Shown here piece by piece: positions 22,791-36,317 of a stretch of DNA of 64,000 nucleotides. The stretch is from Tretioscincus oriximinensis. Lineage: Eukaryota > Chordata > Lepidosauria > Squamata > Gymnophthalmidae. The notes under the pieces were generated by a model. The model was not told where the DNA came from. It saw nothing but the letters and a program-made list of their open reading frames with translations, and made no database searches. Every line of letters begins with the position of its first letter. The first letter of the stretch is position 1. Location: the NCBI GenBank assembly GCA_022410635.1, contig JAJVDF010000046.1, positions 516,915 through 580,914 of the forward strand, given 5' to 3'. Position numbers and translations under genes: made by a program.

Positions 22791-24079
22791 ACACATGGTT
22801 TTCGTGAATTTGTCTAAATTCAACAAATTGAACAATGGGAGTGGGAATAAATAGACTTTTAAAACATGGCTACTAAATGATGGTAATGTTATTAACTGCT
22901 CTGAAAACCATGATGAGGGAGAATGATATTGTTTTGAAAATCAAATTACAGAAGAACAGAAAGCATATATTTTTTGCTTAATAGGATGTGTTGAAACTGT
23001 AAATTTGATTGTGTACAGTTTTGAAACTGAACTGTAATTTTGATTTGTGAGTAACTAAGAGTGATGTTGATGGCTGTGACCAGATGGTTTACTTAAAGTG
23101 TCAAATATATGTGCTCAACATGAGTATGTCTTCCACACTATAGTCTCTAGGAACTTTCTAGTGCTGTTCCTTTCTTACGCCAGACTGATGTCCTGCAACT
23201 ATATAGTGACAGAGTACAGAGTAGTGAGCTCCTGGTTTATGAATCTATGGCTTCATCCAGGTTGCATTTTTAAAGCCACGGTACCACTGTTATGACAAGA
23301 TTATTCTGTAGTTCAGTGGCAATCATGCCATTGTGGTGCAGTAAAGCTCCAATCTAGGGCTTCAATCTATAGGAGGGACGAGAACTCTTGGAGTGCTTCT
23401 GCCCAGCCAATTGAGCACCAAGCAGCACTCCAGAATTTGTAATATCACTTGCTAGTGCAATTTTTGTCCGAGTAGGATTTATAGCTTTACAAGCTTGAGA
23501 CTGGCTCTGATCACACATCTACTTTTAAACATTCTTTGCTACTGAAGGATAAGCTTAATCTCTTTAGGGGTTTTTTCTAGCTAAACCAGGCATCAGTTTA
23601 GTCACAGGGAACCTGAAAGAGAAACACTGGGGTCATGAGGGAAAACACCTCCTACTTTACAACTTCTTGATTAACGAATAATAATTTGGGACAAAATAGC
23701 TTGTAAAGTTGAGAGCAGCCTGTAGTCAGCCATATTAATGATCTTAATCATGCTATGCAGCCATAAAATACCATGTGGCACATGCTTTGAAGTAACCATG
23801 GCTGGTGGACTTGGTGGGTCCTAGGAGAGCCGGCTGCTTAAGCCATCTCTTTTACTCATCAGGACCTGTTTTTCATAGAAGAACGCTGTTTGTACTCTGA
23901 ACTTTTGAGACATGGGAAGTGCAGAGAAATTGGAAATAAATGTGGCATTCACTTGGAAAGAGCATAGCTTCTTAGCATGACTGGTTTTTCTTTAACCTTT
24001 TACTTTTCCACATCCATTTGTAATATTCCCCATTGACCAACTAGATAACAGCTCTCATGGAGAAGCTTTCTATTATGAT

Positions 24080-24088
24080 ACATTATCA
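24080..24088. repeat. L1 target-site duplication, left copy
   Basis: ACATTATCA, repeated exactly at 26324-26332 after the A-rich tail. Confidence 0.8.
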
Positions 24089-24089
24089 G

Positions 24090-24193
24090 ATAACCATCTG
24101 GNGCCAGTTTGGATCTTTTCTAATTTCAAATGATTGTAACACCACATAATCATTTGAAATTAGAAAAGATCCAAACTGGCCCCAGATGGTTAT
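24090..24193. repeat. 46-bp perfect inverted repeat at L1 5' junction
   Basis: Left arm 24090-24135 and right arm 24148-24193 are exact reverse complements apart from one N (24102), separated by GTAACACCACAT. The right arm is continuous with the L1 coding strand. Confidence 0.95.
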
Positions 24194-26087
24194 TTTAGCT
24201 ATAGAAACACTTGCAGACAGGATAAGGGATGATCAAAATATTCAAGGATACCATGTATCAAATAACCAAATAAAGATTCAACTATACGCAGATGATGCTC
24301 TGATTATNACCACCAATCCTAGAGACTCTATTCCCATAATAAAAACCCACACCGACCATTTTGAAAAACTCTCCGGGTTGAAAATAAATATGGATAAATC
24401 TGAATTGTTAACCATTAACGTCCCTAGAATAGATCGAAATATTATCAAAACAAATTACAGATTACATACTAAATTGAAGAAGATTAAATATTTAGGGGTA
24501 TGGATTACCAAGAATCTGAATAGGCTAGCAGACACAAATTATAAACAGTTATGGAAATCAGTAAAAGACAAACTAAATAAATGGGTCAATAAGCCGTGGC
24601 CAATAACTTATAGGATCAATATTGTCAAAATGATAATACTACCAAAATTCCTCTTCTTGTTTCAAACCCTCCCGGTGTACTTAAAAAATGACAAGATTAC
24701 GGGATGGGAAAAGGAAATAAAAGCATGGGTTTTGAAAGGCAATACTCGCAGAATAGCCAATACTACTATCTACGCGGATAAGGAGATACTAGGCTGGGGG
24801 CTTCCCTCGTTAAGAATTTACTCGGACGCGTTCCAAATTCACAAATTGATCCAGATTGAATATTTTAGAACCAGCATCCCCACATTAATTGAACTAGAAA
24901 TGAATAAATTAAAAAATAACANAACTCTTAACCCGGGATACTCNAAAAGAATAACAGACCACTGGCTATTACCCATGAAGGCAGCACACAAATGCTGGAA
25001 ATCAAATATAAGGAGACTGGCCAATAACTGGAGGCAATTGGCCTCGCTACACGCTTTAAATCTTTCTGGAGAGCCTTATACCACAGAATACATAAACCAT
25101 TTGGAATGGTCTATAATCTTATTTCGCCGTATTGCTCAGCTGTAACTTCTTTTTGTTGCTTACTTGTGAAAGTTTATATTTGATTTGTTTCTTGCATTGG
25201 ATGTCTTTCTTCTTTTTATGCCAATAAAGGCCATGATGATGATGATGATGATAAACCACCTAAATACAAAAGGGTACAGAAAAATCAGAGATTTAATTGA
25301 CTGTACAGGGACACCAATAGACTGGATGACTTTTAGGAATTTAACCACACAACAAAACCAACGATTCTGGTTGCAACAACACTCTATCTTCAACCTAATT
25401 AACAACGGGGAGATAAAAAGAAGTTTAACGGGAATTTCAAAGATGGAAGACGTCACAAATAATATAATGTTAGGTATTAAAAAACAAATTAAAGAAGTAT
25501 ATAAAATTATTAACATAGATAAGTTTGACAATACCCAAAAAATATACGAATATTGGGAAAATGAAATTCCACAAATAAAAGATAAGTGGGTGCATTGGAG
25601 CTCTAGATACTCGATGTATAAAGATATAAGGCTTCGTGAAACAGAGTTAAAAATAATCACCAAATGGTATCGGACGCCTTGCNAACTCTCGCACATGGCA
25701 GGTATACCATCTATATGTTGGCATGGCTGTCAACACCAAGGGTCTTATATTCATATGTGGGTTCGCTGCCCTAGAATAGTTCAATTTCGACGGACCNTCC
25801 NAACTCAAATACAAAAGGTAGTTAATGTAAACATTCCTGATTCCGAAAAATGCTGGATTTTTGGATTTTTAGACCCTTTGACATTGAGACAGGAGGAAAA
25901 AATGTTTATCCAAATGGCATTACTCGCTGCTCATTTAGTAATTGCCAAAGGGTGGAAGGACCAAAAATTTTGGACAATAGAGAATTGGTGGAACTATATT
26001 TTGGAATTTCTAATCTTCGACATACATCGTGNTAATAGATTACAAGAAATGGGTCAACGATCAACCTTCCATTGGACTACAAAATGA
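24186..26087 (+). pseudogene. L1 ORF2 C-terminal half, split by a nested insertion
   Basis: Frame 24186-25096 begins just before the RT catalytic box (LYADDALI near 24280) and continues with L1 text such as 'LSGLKINMDKSELL', 'IKYLGVWITKNLN' and 'NIVKMIILPKFLFLFQTLP'. After the insert the same protein resumes near 25249 ('INHLNTKGYRKIRDLI') and reaches the C-terminal Cys/His motif C-W-H-G-C ... H-M-W-V-R-C near 25720-25775, stopping at 26087. The N-terminal endonuclease and first half of RT are absent through 5' truncation. Apart from N bases there is no internal stop outside the insert. Confidence 0.85.
25097..25256 (+). mobile_element. Short retroelement nested in L1, copy 1
   Basis: Runs from CCATTTGGAATGGTC to GCCAATAAAGGCC and an (ATG)n tail. 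ATAAACCA flanks both sides (about 25092-25099 and 25249-25256), a target duplication, and the L1 frame resumes after it. A near-identical copy lies at 59655-59816. Confidence 0.85.
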
Positions 26088-26899
26088 AAATCGCTCATAA
26101 TTCATGCCGAAAATGCTGCAGCACATCCGTTGGTCAGAGAAACCTTCCTGATGTTAAAAGAACAAAGACTCATAACATAAATACTGTTCCGGTGATGGGA
26201 GAAGGGAGGGTGTATGGGATATATGTTGTTTTTCCTTTTCACTATTTTTGTGTTGACTCACTTTTTTTTTCTTTTGTAACATCTAACCACAAATAAATAA
26301 ATAAATAAATAAAAAAATAAAAAACATTATCACTTATTGCCATATGGTATGGGCAGTAATAGAGCTTTTATTAGAAGATTATTTGTTGAGATATTAATGA
26401 TTTTAATCTAAATGGGTCTGGTGGCCAGCAAAGATCATTGCAGGTGGAAAATCCACTCCCATGCTGCTACAAACTGCTCAGCATTTGAAACTACAGATAT
26501 ACAGCAACACAGATACCCAAAAAGATCCCATGAGTTACTATGGTATGGAAAAGGATTTCTAGCTGCAATATCATTCACCAGATTTTTTTGGCTCTAGGCC
26601 AGAAAGACTGCCCCACCTCCTCCCAACCACCTTAGAAACTGAGATACTCTAGAACTGGCTTACTGACAATGCCACCTACTCAAGATGGTGAGGGAGGAAG
26701 ATGTCCACTAGGGATTTTTCCTAAAGAGGAATCGGCTTAGTGGAACAAGGTCTGATATAGGGTTCCTCCCTCATAAAACTAAAAAGATTTCTTGATCTCT
26801 ATTTGTCATTTCCTTATAGATGCCCCATTTGAACTTCTTTTAAATGCTTTTATTTTTATGTTTTTGTATATTTAAATTTTGTTTTCATATTTTCATTTT

Positions 26900-27180
26900 C
26901 TAGTAATCCAGCTGTATCTCCATGAGGAGTGGTAGGGTAGGGTGTAGACGCAAATAAATAAATAAAATAAGAGAGTAAAAGTTTCAACACGTCTTGTTTT
27001 TATCCCACCTATATTGAAGTTTCAGTTTGCATTACAGCAATAAAAACAAAATATAATAACACACTAAAAACAATGGCATTCCATTAAATAAAGGAGGGGA
27101 ACTTGGTTCCTCTAGCAAAAGCCAAAATAAATAGGTGTGTCTTCTTCGCTGGTTTCCTGGACATACAAAGTGATTTTTTT
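26900..27180. mobile_element. SINE/LINE tail fragments
   Basis: A + strand tail ends at 26952-26970 with (AAAT)n. A - strand piece at about 26998-27150 begins TTTTTATCCCACCTATATTG and contains CATTACAGCAATAAAAAC, like 37700-37830. Confidence 0.45.
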
Positions 27181-27400
27181 AAAACAATTTATTGATTTTA
27201 TGTATGTAATTTAAACAAACGTATATTGTAGAATATAAGCAAATATACATTATAAAGTAATATTTTAAAATAATAAACTACAAAAAAGTAAGAAATATAA
27301 ACAGTATCAGTATTTGATTCCCCTTCCTCTCACCCTTCCAGGCATACAGAGTGTTCCTTAATTCAAGCCAGTTTAATAAAAATAATTTTCAAGGATGACT
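27178..27400 (-). repeat. AT-rich interspersed repeat-like segment
   Basis: T-run followed by AACAATTTATTGATTTTATG and CAAACGTATATTG, similar in style to 13022, 43105, 44470 and 50723. Family not assigned. Confidence 0.3.
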
Positions 27401-27491
27401 GAGCTTTTTTTTGTTTCCGATGAGATTAGTTAAACTGATAATTTGTCAATTTTCATCTTTATTCGCTAAAATTTAAAATATGTACTAATAT

Positions 27492-27794
27492 AGGCACGAA
27501 TGGCTCAGTTGCTTAGGAATTCGTCTCTCATCTGGGAGTTCGGGTTCTGAAGCCCTGTGTCGGACATGGGGAGGGGTGGGCACCTTCCACTAGCCTGTAG
27601 CTCTAGCCAACCCAGCTATTTGAAAGCATGAATTGTAAGAAACTGCAACTGATTGCAAGTAGATACATGGGAACCACCATAGCCTGGTGGGGAAGATAGA
27701 ATGTGAGCCTTCGAACAAAATACCCTTGTAAGCCGCTTTGAGTCCCTTTGAAAAGGTGAGAAAAGCGGGGTATAAGAACCAAGTTCTTCTTCTT
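27492..27794 (+). mobile_element. tRNA-headed SINE with (TTC)n end
   Basis: Head GCACGAATGGCTCAGTTGC carries an A-box-like TGGCTCAGTTG and the B-box region GGGTTCTGAAGCCC. The tail reads TAAGCCGCTTTGAGTCC, GAAAAGCGGGGTATAAGAAC, then (TTC)n. Seven-base flanks CTAATAT at 27485-27491 and 27795-27801 form a target duplication. The tail style matches squamate SINEs that borrow a LINE 3' end. Confidence 0.85.
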
Positions 27795-28309
27795 CTAATA
27801 TCTTTTTAATTTGAGGAGGGAGGAGGCTTATACTGGTGTTTGTCCCACTAAGCCAATTCCTCTTCAGGGAAAATTCTCTGGTAGACATCTTCATCACACA
27901 ATATCTTGAATAGGTGGAACAAAACTTGGACTCTTATTACAAAACTAAAAGTTCTACTGNGTGGAATTTCAATATATAAGATTGTAGTTCATATTTAGAA
28001 ACATGCATTTATGGGACAGTATATACGAATCTAGTGGTTAACTTTCAAACTTACAAACGTGGATCATCAACACGTTTCATTTAAGTTCATAGATGAAACT
28101 TTCAAATATTATTCCCTGATGTTCTGATATTTATTCTCTTTGACTGCTAATTTTTTAATTTTGTTTTGTGGTTATCTGAATTTTTTTATTTTATTTTTCT
28201 TCAGTAATCTGAGATGGTACCTTGATTAAATACATTGTATATTCTTTCATCAGTTGCTGTTTTTCTCCTGGTGTCAATATTTCTCACTGGTGTCAATATT
28301 TTCACTGTA

Positions 28310-28400
28310 ATTATTTTATTTGATTTAAGAATTTATATTCCACCAGATGATCCCAGAACAGTTCACAATAATAAAAAAAAAGATGCAGAATATTCCATTT
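28310..28400 (-). mobile_element. SINE/LINE tail fragment
   Basis: TTTAAGAATTTATATTCCACC...AGATGATCCCAGAACAG is a diverged reverse copy of the shared tail. Confidence 0.4.
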
Positions 28401-30708
28401 CAGCTATGGTATACTACCCTTTGTGATGATAGCTTGTTAGGAGAATGAACTTGATCTGCATCTCAGTAGTAATTTGGAATAACTAGAGGGCAATTCTAAG
28501 GTATATCTTTGAACAAATAAGTGTGGCTTGCAGGCAGTAACAGAGATTGTACTCAGACGAAATTTGTTAGTTCTTTTCATTTCCAAATGTTTTTGGTTTG
28601 GTGCCATGAATGTGGTCCTGTTGGATAACTGAAGTCATTCAGGTCATCTCTGATACAAGACCTACAAACATTCTCCCTCTTCGTCCTGGATACACTACTG
28701 TTAGGGAAGTAAGTAGGTTAATTCCATTTTGTACCTCGTAGTTGATCAGCATATTGTAATGAAGAGTACATCTGCATGCACACTTTCCTCACACTACAAG
28801 TGATAATCATGTGATAAAATGATTACATGATGATTGCTCTGCTGTCCAACAATGTAAGGAACCTTAACTGATCACTGGTGCCTGTGCTGCACATTCAGGG
28901 ATTTCACTAGCATGAAATCCCCAGATNTACAACAATACCACCATTTGCACATGTATGGCTATGCTTTTCAAAGACAGCACNTAGTGGCATGCAATATATT
29001 GCACTACATCAGAGAAAAGCACTACAACAGCTGTTTTCCCCAATGCTGAGTGTTCCAAACAGTACAGCAATCATGCCATCCTAGTGTAAGAAAAGTGGGA
29101 AGAAAACACCTTTTCTAGCTTCTTATACATTTTGTGAAGGTAATTTTGCTGCCTAGTCAACTGGTGATCATTGCATTGTGATGGGCATGTACATTTTTCT
29201 CCCATCTTTTAATAGGCAATTAGGCAAGTGGAAAAAATTATACTTACATCGTAGGAACGAGCTTCTAATTCTTCCTTTTGTTTGGATACCCAGAAAGGGA
29301 GTAAAGCCTGGTCTATTATAATGCAAAAATGGTTCAGTGAAATTCATCTGCTGCCTTCTCTTTAGACAAATTAGTTGAACCTCACCAATTTGGAGTCTTT
29401 TGACACACGTAACTATCATAATTATTGCTATCAATTACGTTCTTTCTTTTAACTATTCTTAATGCCACTGGGGCCAGATTGCCACAGAAGTACCGTAATT
29501 CGTTTATCTCTGTTTTTGGAACTTTGTTTTAAAAGATTATCCATTTAAGCTTTGTTGTTTACATTTACACATCTTTAGAAATGCCTATTTTGTCTATAAT
29601 TTTTATTACATTTTCCCTGTGTTTTAACATAGTATCAGGATGAAAATTCCCTCTATTTCCATTCCAAGTGTATGTTATGTTAGTAGCCTTTTAAATTTCT
29701 GTGCAGAAAGCTTTCTTTGCTGTAGCTTATCCCATAATAGCTGCTACTTGAGCATATGTAAGTACTTCTGTGGGCAGGCAGTGGAATGATTATAAGCTGC
29801 TTCATGAATTTACATTGGAGCAATAAAGCAGAAAGTGTTTGGTTGCCCTGCATGCAAAACTTTGGAGAAGAGAGGAAGGGCCATTTTCAGAAGAGAAGAA
29901 CTTTTTGGATCCTGTTCATTCTTAAACTTTGGAAAACTGAGCTAGTTGAACACAGCCACACCCAACATACCATAAAATCTGCATTCTATTGGCACACCCA
30001 CCCTCATTCTTTGGTCTCCAGAACGGAAGTTCAAAAGAGCGAGCTTGAACAATGATAGGTTTAAAGTTCTCTCTAACGGGACATAGTTCTACCCACATGT
30101 CACAGGCTTCCTCCAGATGAACTGGATTTCCCAGTAAGGCTTTACTCCTCCTCATTTTCTTAAAATCGGCTGATAATATAGCAGCNTTGTTGGTCACAGT
30201 AAGAGGATAAATGCAGCTGGAGAAAAAAAAACTGTGAGTTTTTGATTTAAGTGTTTTACTTAAGAGCTTAACCTAAAATTATTAAGCCTAGATACTTTTG
30301 TATTGCTGCTTTCTTTAAGTTTTGATGCCAGGCTTTCTTCCTGTTTTGAGTGAAATTTCAAAGAGAAAACACGACCGTAGACTTCCTTTATGCTCATCAC
30401 TCAGGCACAATGGGAGATTTCAGTGAAAGAGGCATTAGAGTAACATTCTCAGATATAGACATCCTAGTTGGTTGAAGTGTCCTTTACATGCAAACTGTTC
30501 AAGGAGCTTTTTTGAGTTAAAATAATAATGATTGTATGCATTTTTAAAATAAGGCAATATCTTTTGAATGCTGAGATGGCAAATAGGAAACTTGGAAAAT
30601 GAATTGCAGATTAAAAACATGTTTAAAATTTAATGTGTGGAATTCAAAGTATAGAGCAGTTGTGTGAGCAAAGTTATGGGTATTGAAACAAAACAGATTT
30701 TATACACT

Positions 30709-30743
30709 GCCCCCCCCCCCCCCCACACACACACACACACACA
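30709..30743. repeat. C homopolymer plus (AC)n microsatellite
   Basis: About 15 C followed by about ten AC units. The length may be unreliable in assembly. Confidence 0.9.
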
Positions 30744-31521
30744 AGATTGTTTTCAAAGCAAGCAAATTCAGAGTTCAGCCTTCTGGCCACTTTGTAGATA
30801 TAAATTGGTTGTCTGTTTGAGTTTCTGTTTCTCTGATAGAATTACTTTCATTACCACATTGATGATTTGCTCTATAATAGTATTATGGCATGTCACCACT
30901 GTATTTTTAGTGTTTTGACATGGACCTGTATGCGTTGGAAAGAGAATGACCAAGCATCTTAATATGGGTGGCCTGTTGTGGGTTTCAGCATATTGTATAT
31001 CATTCGGAGTTTGGTGTCTCTGTGTTCTGGTCTTATACTTTTTGTAAAACTTGTGTAAATGTTAGACTGAAAACATTGTTAAAATCAGTTATAAAGGGAC
31101 AGTATTAAGATGAAAGTAAAAATAATACTGTGGATAAAAGTTGTCCCTAGTAAACATATTAAACAAAACAAAGAACAAACTTAAATTTTAACAATATAAA
31201 CTATTTTTAAGATTTGAAAGTTATTCTGAAGAAAATTATTTGCACTAAATGTAACATCAATCTTTTTTTAATTCAGTTAATTAGAAATAAATTATTTTGA
31301 TTGATCTCAGAAGNTGCTATATATCTATAGATATAGCCTTAGACTAACTCTTTGTAAGATGATTTAAAAAGGTTTAATTCTTTTTTAGAGGTTGCCAGTG
31401 TCCTCCTGCATTAGTCTTTTGCCATGAAAGAACAAATTGATTTGTTTGATAAAGGACGAGAAATTAATAATGCCTTATATGAAAGAAAAATACCGAAAAT
31501 ACCATTATTTTCAATCAGGAC

Positions 31522-31985
31522 ATAAGGACATAAGAGGAGCTCTGCTGAATCAGACCAAAGTCTATCTGGTCCAGTTTTGTATCTCTTAGTGGGCCACCAA
31601 TAGTCCTAGGACAGAAAAAGGCAAAATAGTCCCTTGTTCTCATCTCCTTGCAAACAATACTTTAGGAATACTGCCAGCTGCTGCATCTTTATCCTATTTA
31701 CACCCCTAGGTTCTATGAACTTGTTTAATCCTACCCTAAAGCTATCCGGGCTATTAGCTATAACCACCTCTTCTAGAAGTAAATTTCACAGGCCAATGAC
31801 CACTTTCCTTTGTCTTTTCTAATTCTTCTGCCCATCAGTTTCAACGAAGGCCNGCTTGTCCTAGTGTTGTGTGATAAATATATTTTTCTCTATTCATTTT
31901 ATCCACCCATGCATGATTTTATACACTTCAAACAGATCATCCCTTAAACACCTATCATAGGGTGCTCAGGTTTACTACCTTGGTG
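31522..31985 (-). mobile_element. CR1 3'-end fragment
   Basis: ACATAAGAGGAGCTCTGCTG at the left end and the phrase GCTATCCGGGCTATTAGCTA near 31742 match the longer CR1 at 61951-63178 in the same orientation. Confidence 0.75.
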
Positions 31986-33474
31986 CTCATTTTAATGCAG
32001 TTTTAACTTTGGANAGCACATTCAGATAGGAACCATTTTTTCGAAAGAAAAAACTTTTAGTTGCTTATTTAAACTAATATATTGTGATGGGTTGGGATAA
32101 AGTATTATTCACTTAAAATATGCTGCATTAAATATTCCCCAGGATAGGATTTTATTTTAAAAAAAGGAGAGAGTGGGATAGGACATCTGTTTTAATTCAT
32201 TCAGCATTTTTCATGCTGCACCCAGTTACCCTTAGATTCAGATTTTTTTAATGGTAAGATAACTAGAAGTTGTAGTAGTTATTTCTGTTCATCTGACTTC
32301 TTACACTTTTCCTGTGAGCATGTTTCTTTTTTCCTATGACTAACATTTGAACATTGTTCCTGTTGTTTGTTCTGTTTCCATGGCTTATTTTAAATATCCA
32401 CAATATACACAGTAACTCTGAGTCACTATAGTGAGACGTGTATCCTAAAGATAGGATAACTGATTTGTTTCTCAGTTGTTACTGGTTGGTGCCAGTGAGT
32501 AGGTTATCTCCTGGTGTGGGCATGGATAGAGAAGGAGTTTACCATTGTTTATGAGAAGGTACTGGAGGATGAACTTGCAATCCTATACTAAGTTTCCCAA
32601 CTAAGTTATTCTACGAGCCAAGGCCACTCCCTATACCACAACCTATGTTAAGAAAAACAAATTCATACTAATAATAAAATATATACTTGAAATAGTTAAA
32701 AACTATAAAACAAAATGCAAATCATATCAGCAGTCCAAAAATCATGCAATTTTAGTAGAGTTTTCTTCCCTAAATAGGATCTGTTCCCTTGCTGCTGAGA
32801 TGGATCATGAACAATTTTAAAAATTTGAATAGGGATTTTAAAATGTTTTGAAGAAAAGATATGCTTTTGAATGTTCCCCATCATTGCCAAAGCTGACTTA
32901 TTCTCTGGATTGTTCCCTGTCAAATATCAATAAGAAATGGTGGTCAGAGGAATTAGTCGATGCTTCCCTTTCCAATACATTAGAGACCAGTTTTCTGCAT
33001 ATTAAAGACACCAAAAACAAGTGACTAACTGCAGTTTTGTTACAGCAGTTTTGTTACTTCTGTCTTAATATTTCAAAAACAATATTGCGTTTTTGTCTCC
33101 ATTGTAGTTCAAATTTTGTTTTTCCTTATGTTTGTATACAAGTCTTGAGCAAGTGTTTATTATACAAAGCATACTTTTTCTCCATTCTTGTATGGCTGGT
33201 AACAATATGCGAGTAGTTCAGCATATTAGTTGTTCTCATTCAATTATGTCTAATTCTTCATGGACCACAGTACACCAGCCCCCTCCATCTTCCACTGTCT
33301 GCCAAAATCTGACCAAGCTCATGTTTATTGCTNCCATAATACTATNTANACATCTCAATCTTGACTGTCTCCTCCTTTGCCAGCGAATTCTCTCGTCTCG
33401 TTACAGGGCCTCAGTATTTGANCTTCAGCGTTAGCATTTATCCTTCCAATAAGAGATAGGGTTGATTTCTTTTA

Positions 33475-33765
33475 GCATTGANTGATTTCATAGTTGGAAG
33501 GAACCTTCAGGGTTACCGGGTCCAAGCCCCTGCTCAATGCAAAATTCACTAAATCATCCCAGACAGGTAGCTGTCCAGCCTCGTTTGAAGACTTTCAGCA
33601 AAAGAGAACTCGCCACATCCTGTTGCAACATGTTCNACAGGTTCCACTAAACTGTTCCTCATAGGACTTCATGCTTTCTAGACCATTCAGCACCTTTGTA
33701 CCTCTTTTTAAACTTGCTCTAGTTTATTAATGTTCTGTTTAAATTTGATCTCCTTTCAGATCTCC
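33475..33765 (-). mobile_element. CR1 3'-end fragment (second subfamily)
   Basis: CATAGTTGGAAGGAACCTTC ... AATCATCCCAGACAGG parallels 703-1150 in the same orientation. Confidence 0.7.
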
Positions 33766-36317
33766 TTTCAGTTCCCGCAAACTGGTGACTTCTTTTAAAA
33801 GCTAAAGTTTAGAGCATAATGTTTTAACCTCTGCAAAGTTGTTGATTGCGTTGTTTAGAGAGCCTCAAAGACAGATATTTTATCTTTATCCAGAGATGCT
33901 ATCAATGAAGTAGCAGATTGCTTTGCATTTTCTATGGTCTCGTTAAAGCCAGTTATCATTTCAGATAACTTAAGGGCTTCAAAGTATGTTTCAAACACGT
34001 CACTGTTGGGAGAGCTGCTGAACGTTGCAAAGAAGGTGTGCCTCAGAGTCAGGCAGGAGAGTTTACTTGCTTGCACAGCCTTACATTTTCCGAGGGTGTT
34101 TATTTCTCATACATTGCCATTTTGAAAGTTTTTAAAGGTCTTTTGTGACACTTTTTATGTTTTCAGAGTGGGTGTGGAATTTTACTTCATTAAATGTTCT
34201 ATTAAATATTTTTTTCATTTTTAATGCATTTGCTTCCCTTGCCCATGGACATCTCCATCATCATAGCCCCACCCACTTGTATCCAAATGATGTCCATTGT
34301 GTTGGACTTTGTTGATAAAGGTCTTTCAGTATCGGTAAGGCTCTTGCTTGATCTCCCTTTATAGCAAGGTAATTGGCTGGAGGACCTTGTCATTGAAAGT
34401 TAACACAGTGCAAGTTCAAAACATGTTAATGAAGTTTAGAAAATACATTTTTTATTAAGGAGCTGATCAGAACTCATTTAAATATTTCAGTTTTCACTTA
34501 TGATTATTTATGCTTTTTACTCATTTGTTAGATATGTAATTTTCTTCGGTATTAGGTGTGATATCTGATCTCTTTTAATATGGAAAAGCCAATTTTGTAT
34601 ATATATATGGGAAATAAAGCATAAAAATGACAACGAACATGTAATCTATAAACAGAGGAATTACAAAATACAAATGCTCCATAATTCCANTGTCAGCAGT
34701 TTCTGTTGTTCGTTTTCTGTTCCAGACATTATTTCTTACTTCACCAAGAGCTTTCAAAACATTTTCACAATGCAAGAGCTGTCTGAGTAAAAGTTACTGT
34801 AGTTTCCCTTATAATGCAATGTAGGAGTTTTAGCATTCTTATTTTGTTCCCTAGTCCTGTGCAATAGATAATCAAGTTTTGCTTTTGTTGACGTTCCTGA
34901 CTTTTTATGATCTTAATAACCTTGCAATACAGTTCTAGTTTTTGGATGTGTAACAACCAGGTGTAGAAAAACCATGAATCAATTTTGAATTAAACTTGTG
35001 TGAAATGGATAAAAATCTCCTGCTGCGTCTTTGGAAAAAGTTGTTTTCAGAAGACAGTTGGTGCAAAGTCTTTTTCTCATAAAAGTCCCTCTTCGTGCTT
35101 TGACAACTGTGAAAGCAGGTAAACTACCAGAAGACAAAAGACATTCCTGAAAGTAACTCTGCATTTGTTAGCTGGTATGAAAGTAGGCCACCTGGATTAA
35201 TGTTCTGGGCAGAAATAATGTCATGAGATTCATGACACTTTTTTTTAATGAACAAAGTTTTCATTGAAANTATTCAGAGTAGGCTTGGGCCACTTTTGTC
35301 TGTTTAATACTGTCTAGCTGTTATCAAAAATATCAGCATGTCAGCACATTATTGGCTCTGTCCTGCAGTAAATTTGATAGATTACTTCATCTACACCGGG
35401 CACTACTAATTTGTCATCCCTAAAAGAATTGGTTTAATGTCAGTTTGAAGGCAAGGACAAGAGGCAGGTGATTACTGTTTTAAATCAGAGCTGTTAGACA
35501 AGCTCTATTAAATGTATTTTCAAAATTTTCTCTTTCCTCCTGCATTGCTTATTTTTGTCTTCTCATAGTTCAGTAGTGTGGGAAGGGAATACAGTGACAA
35601 TTGCCTTAGCACAAAATTCTTTGGAGAGCAAAATTTCTGAATAAAAAGATAGTAATAATGAATAACAACGTTTGAATATTCTACACAAAATGCTGTCAGG
35701 CATAGAAGAGCCAAAGGGTTGGGAAAGGAGTTGGGTTGGGAAGGAAGGAGGCATGGGCAGANACCTCTCATCTAGCCAGCCAGCCATCCCTTCTATTGCC
35801 TGACTATGGCGAACTGCAAAATGGTAAGTAGCAGTGGTAGTTTGAGATGTGGAAGTGCTGGCACTGCCCTCCTTTACTCCAGGTGCTGGCAAAGCCACAT
35901 TAAACCGCTTCCTTCTCAGAACCTCTTTGGAATCCCTGAGGACCCAAGTTGCTGACTGCTCCAGCTGGTAGATTTACCTCCCATGTAACTGCACATATTC
36001 AGTTTGAAGGTGTTAAATTCACATAATTGCATTAAANAAAATTCANCCCCCCCCCCCCCCGGTTTCTGTTTAGCACCACATTAAAAATAAAAGCAAAGAG
36101 GATAAAAGCAAAGTTTTAATTATAGTTAAAAACATTAAAAATTGAATGTTTCTGNGAAGGACAAACGATCCACAGAAGAAATGTTGCTTAAAAAGATAAG
36201 TTCTCTTAATAGGTGCTTGCAAGTTTTTTGAATGGTGGTTACTACTGCTACATACTGCTTTTTTGTTACTTTTCTCATTCTTATGTGTGCTTTCTCTCTT
36301 TTTCTCTTTTAACTTAG

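Larger units (their letters stand above)
24089..26323 (+). mobile_element. 5'-truncated L1 LINE with inverted 5' end and nested insert
   Basis: Flanked by the 9-bp duplication ACATTATCA. The left end is a 46-bp perfect inverted repeat (24090-24135 against 24148-24193, 12-base loop), then the C-terminal half of L1 ORF2, a 3' UTR and an (AAAT)n/A-rich tail ending at 26323. A 160-bp retroelement is nested at about 25097-25256. Few disabling changes in the coding part indicate a young insertion. Confidence 0.85.
17936..36317 (+). other. SGMS1: Predicted SGMS1 leader intron (18.4 kb)
   Basis: Bounded by GTAAGA at 17936 and a long polypyrimidine tract plus TTAG at 36311-36317. It is full of transposons, listed separately. 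Stretches 18000-18630, 19000-20660, 20830-21580, 21800-22580, 22800-24075, 26340-26900, 28400-31515, 31990-33470 and 33780-36300 show AT-rich DNA without a recognisable gene. Confidence 0.5.

Noticed and set aside
29922..30197. 91-codon - strand frame
   Set aside because: Includes an N codon and no domain; nearby text looks like dispersed repeat DNA.
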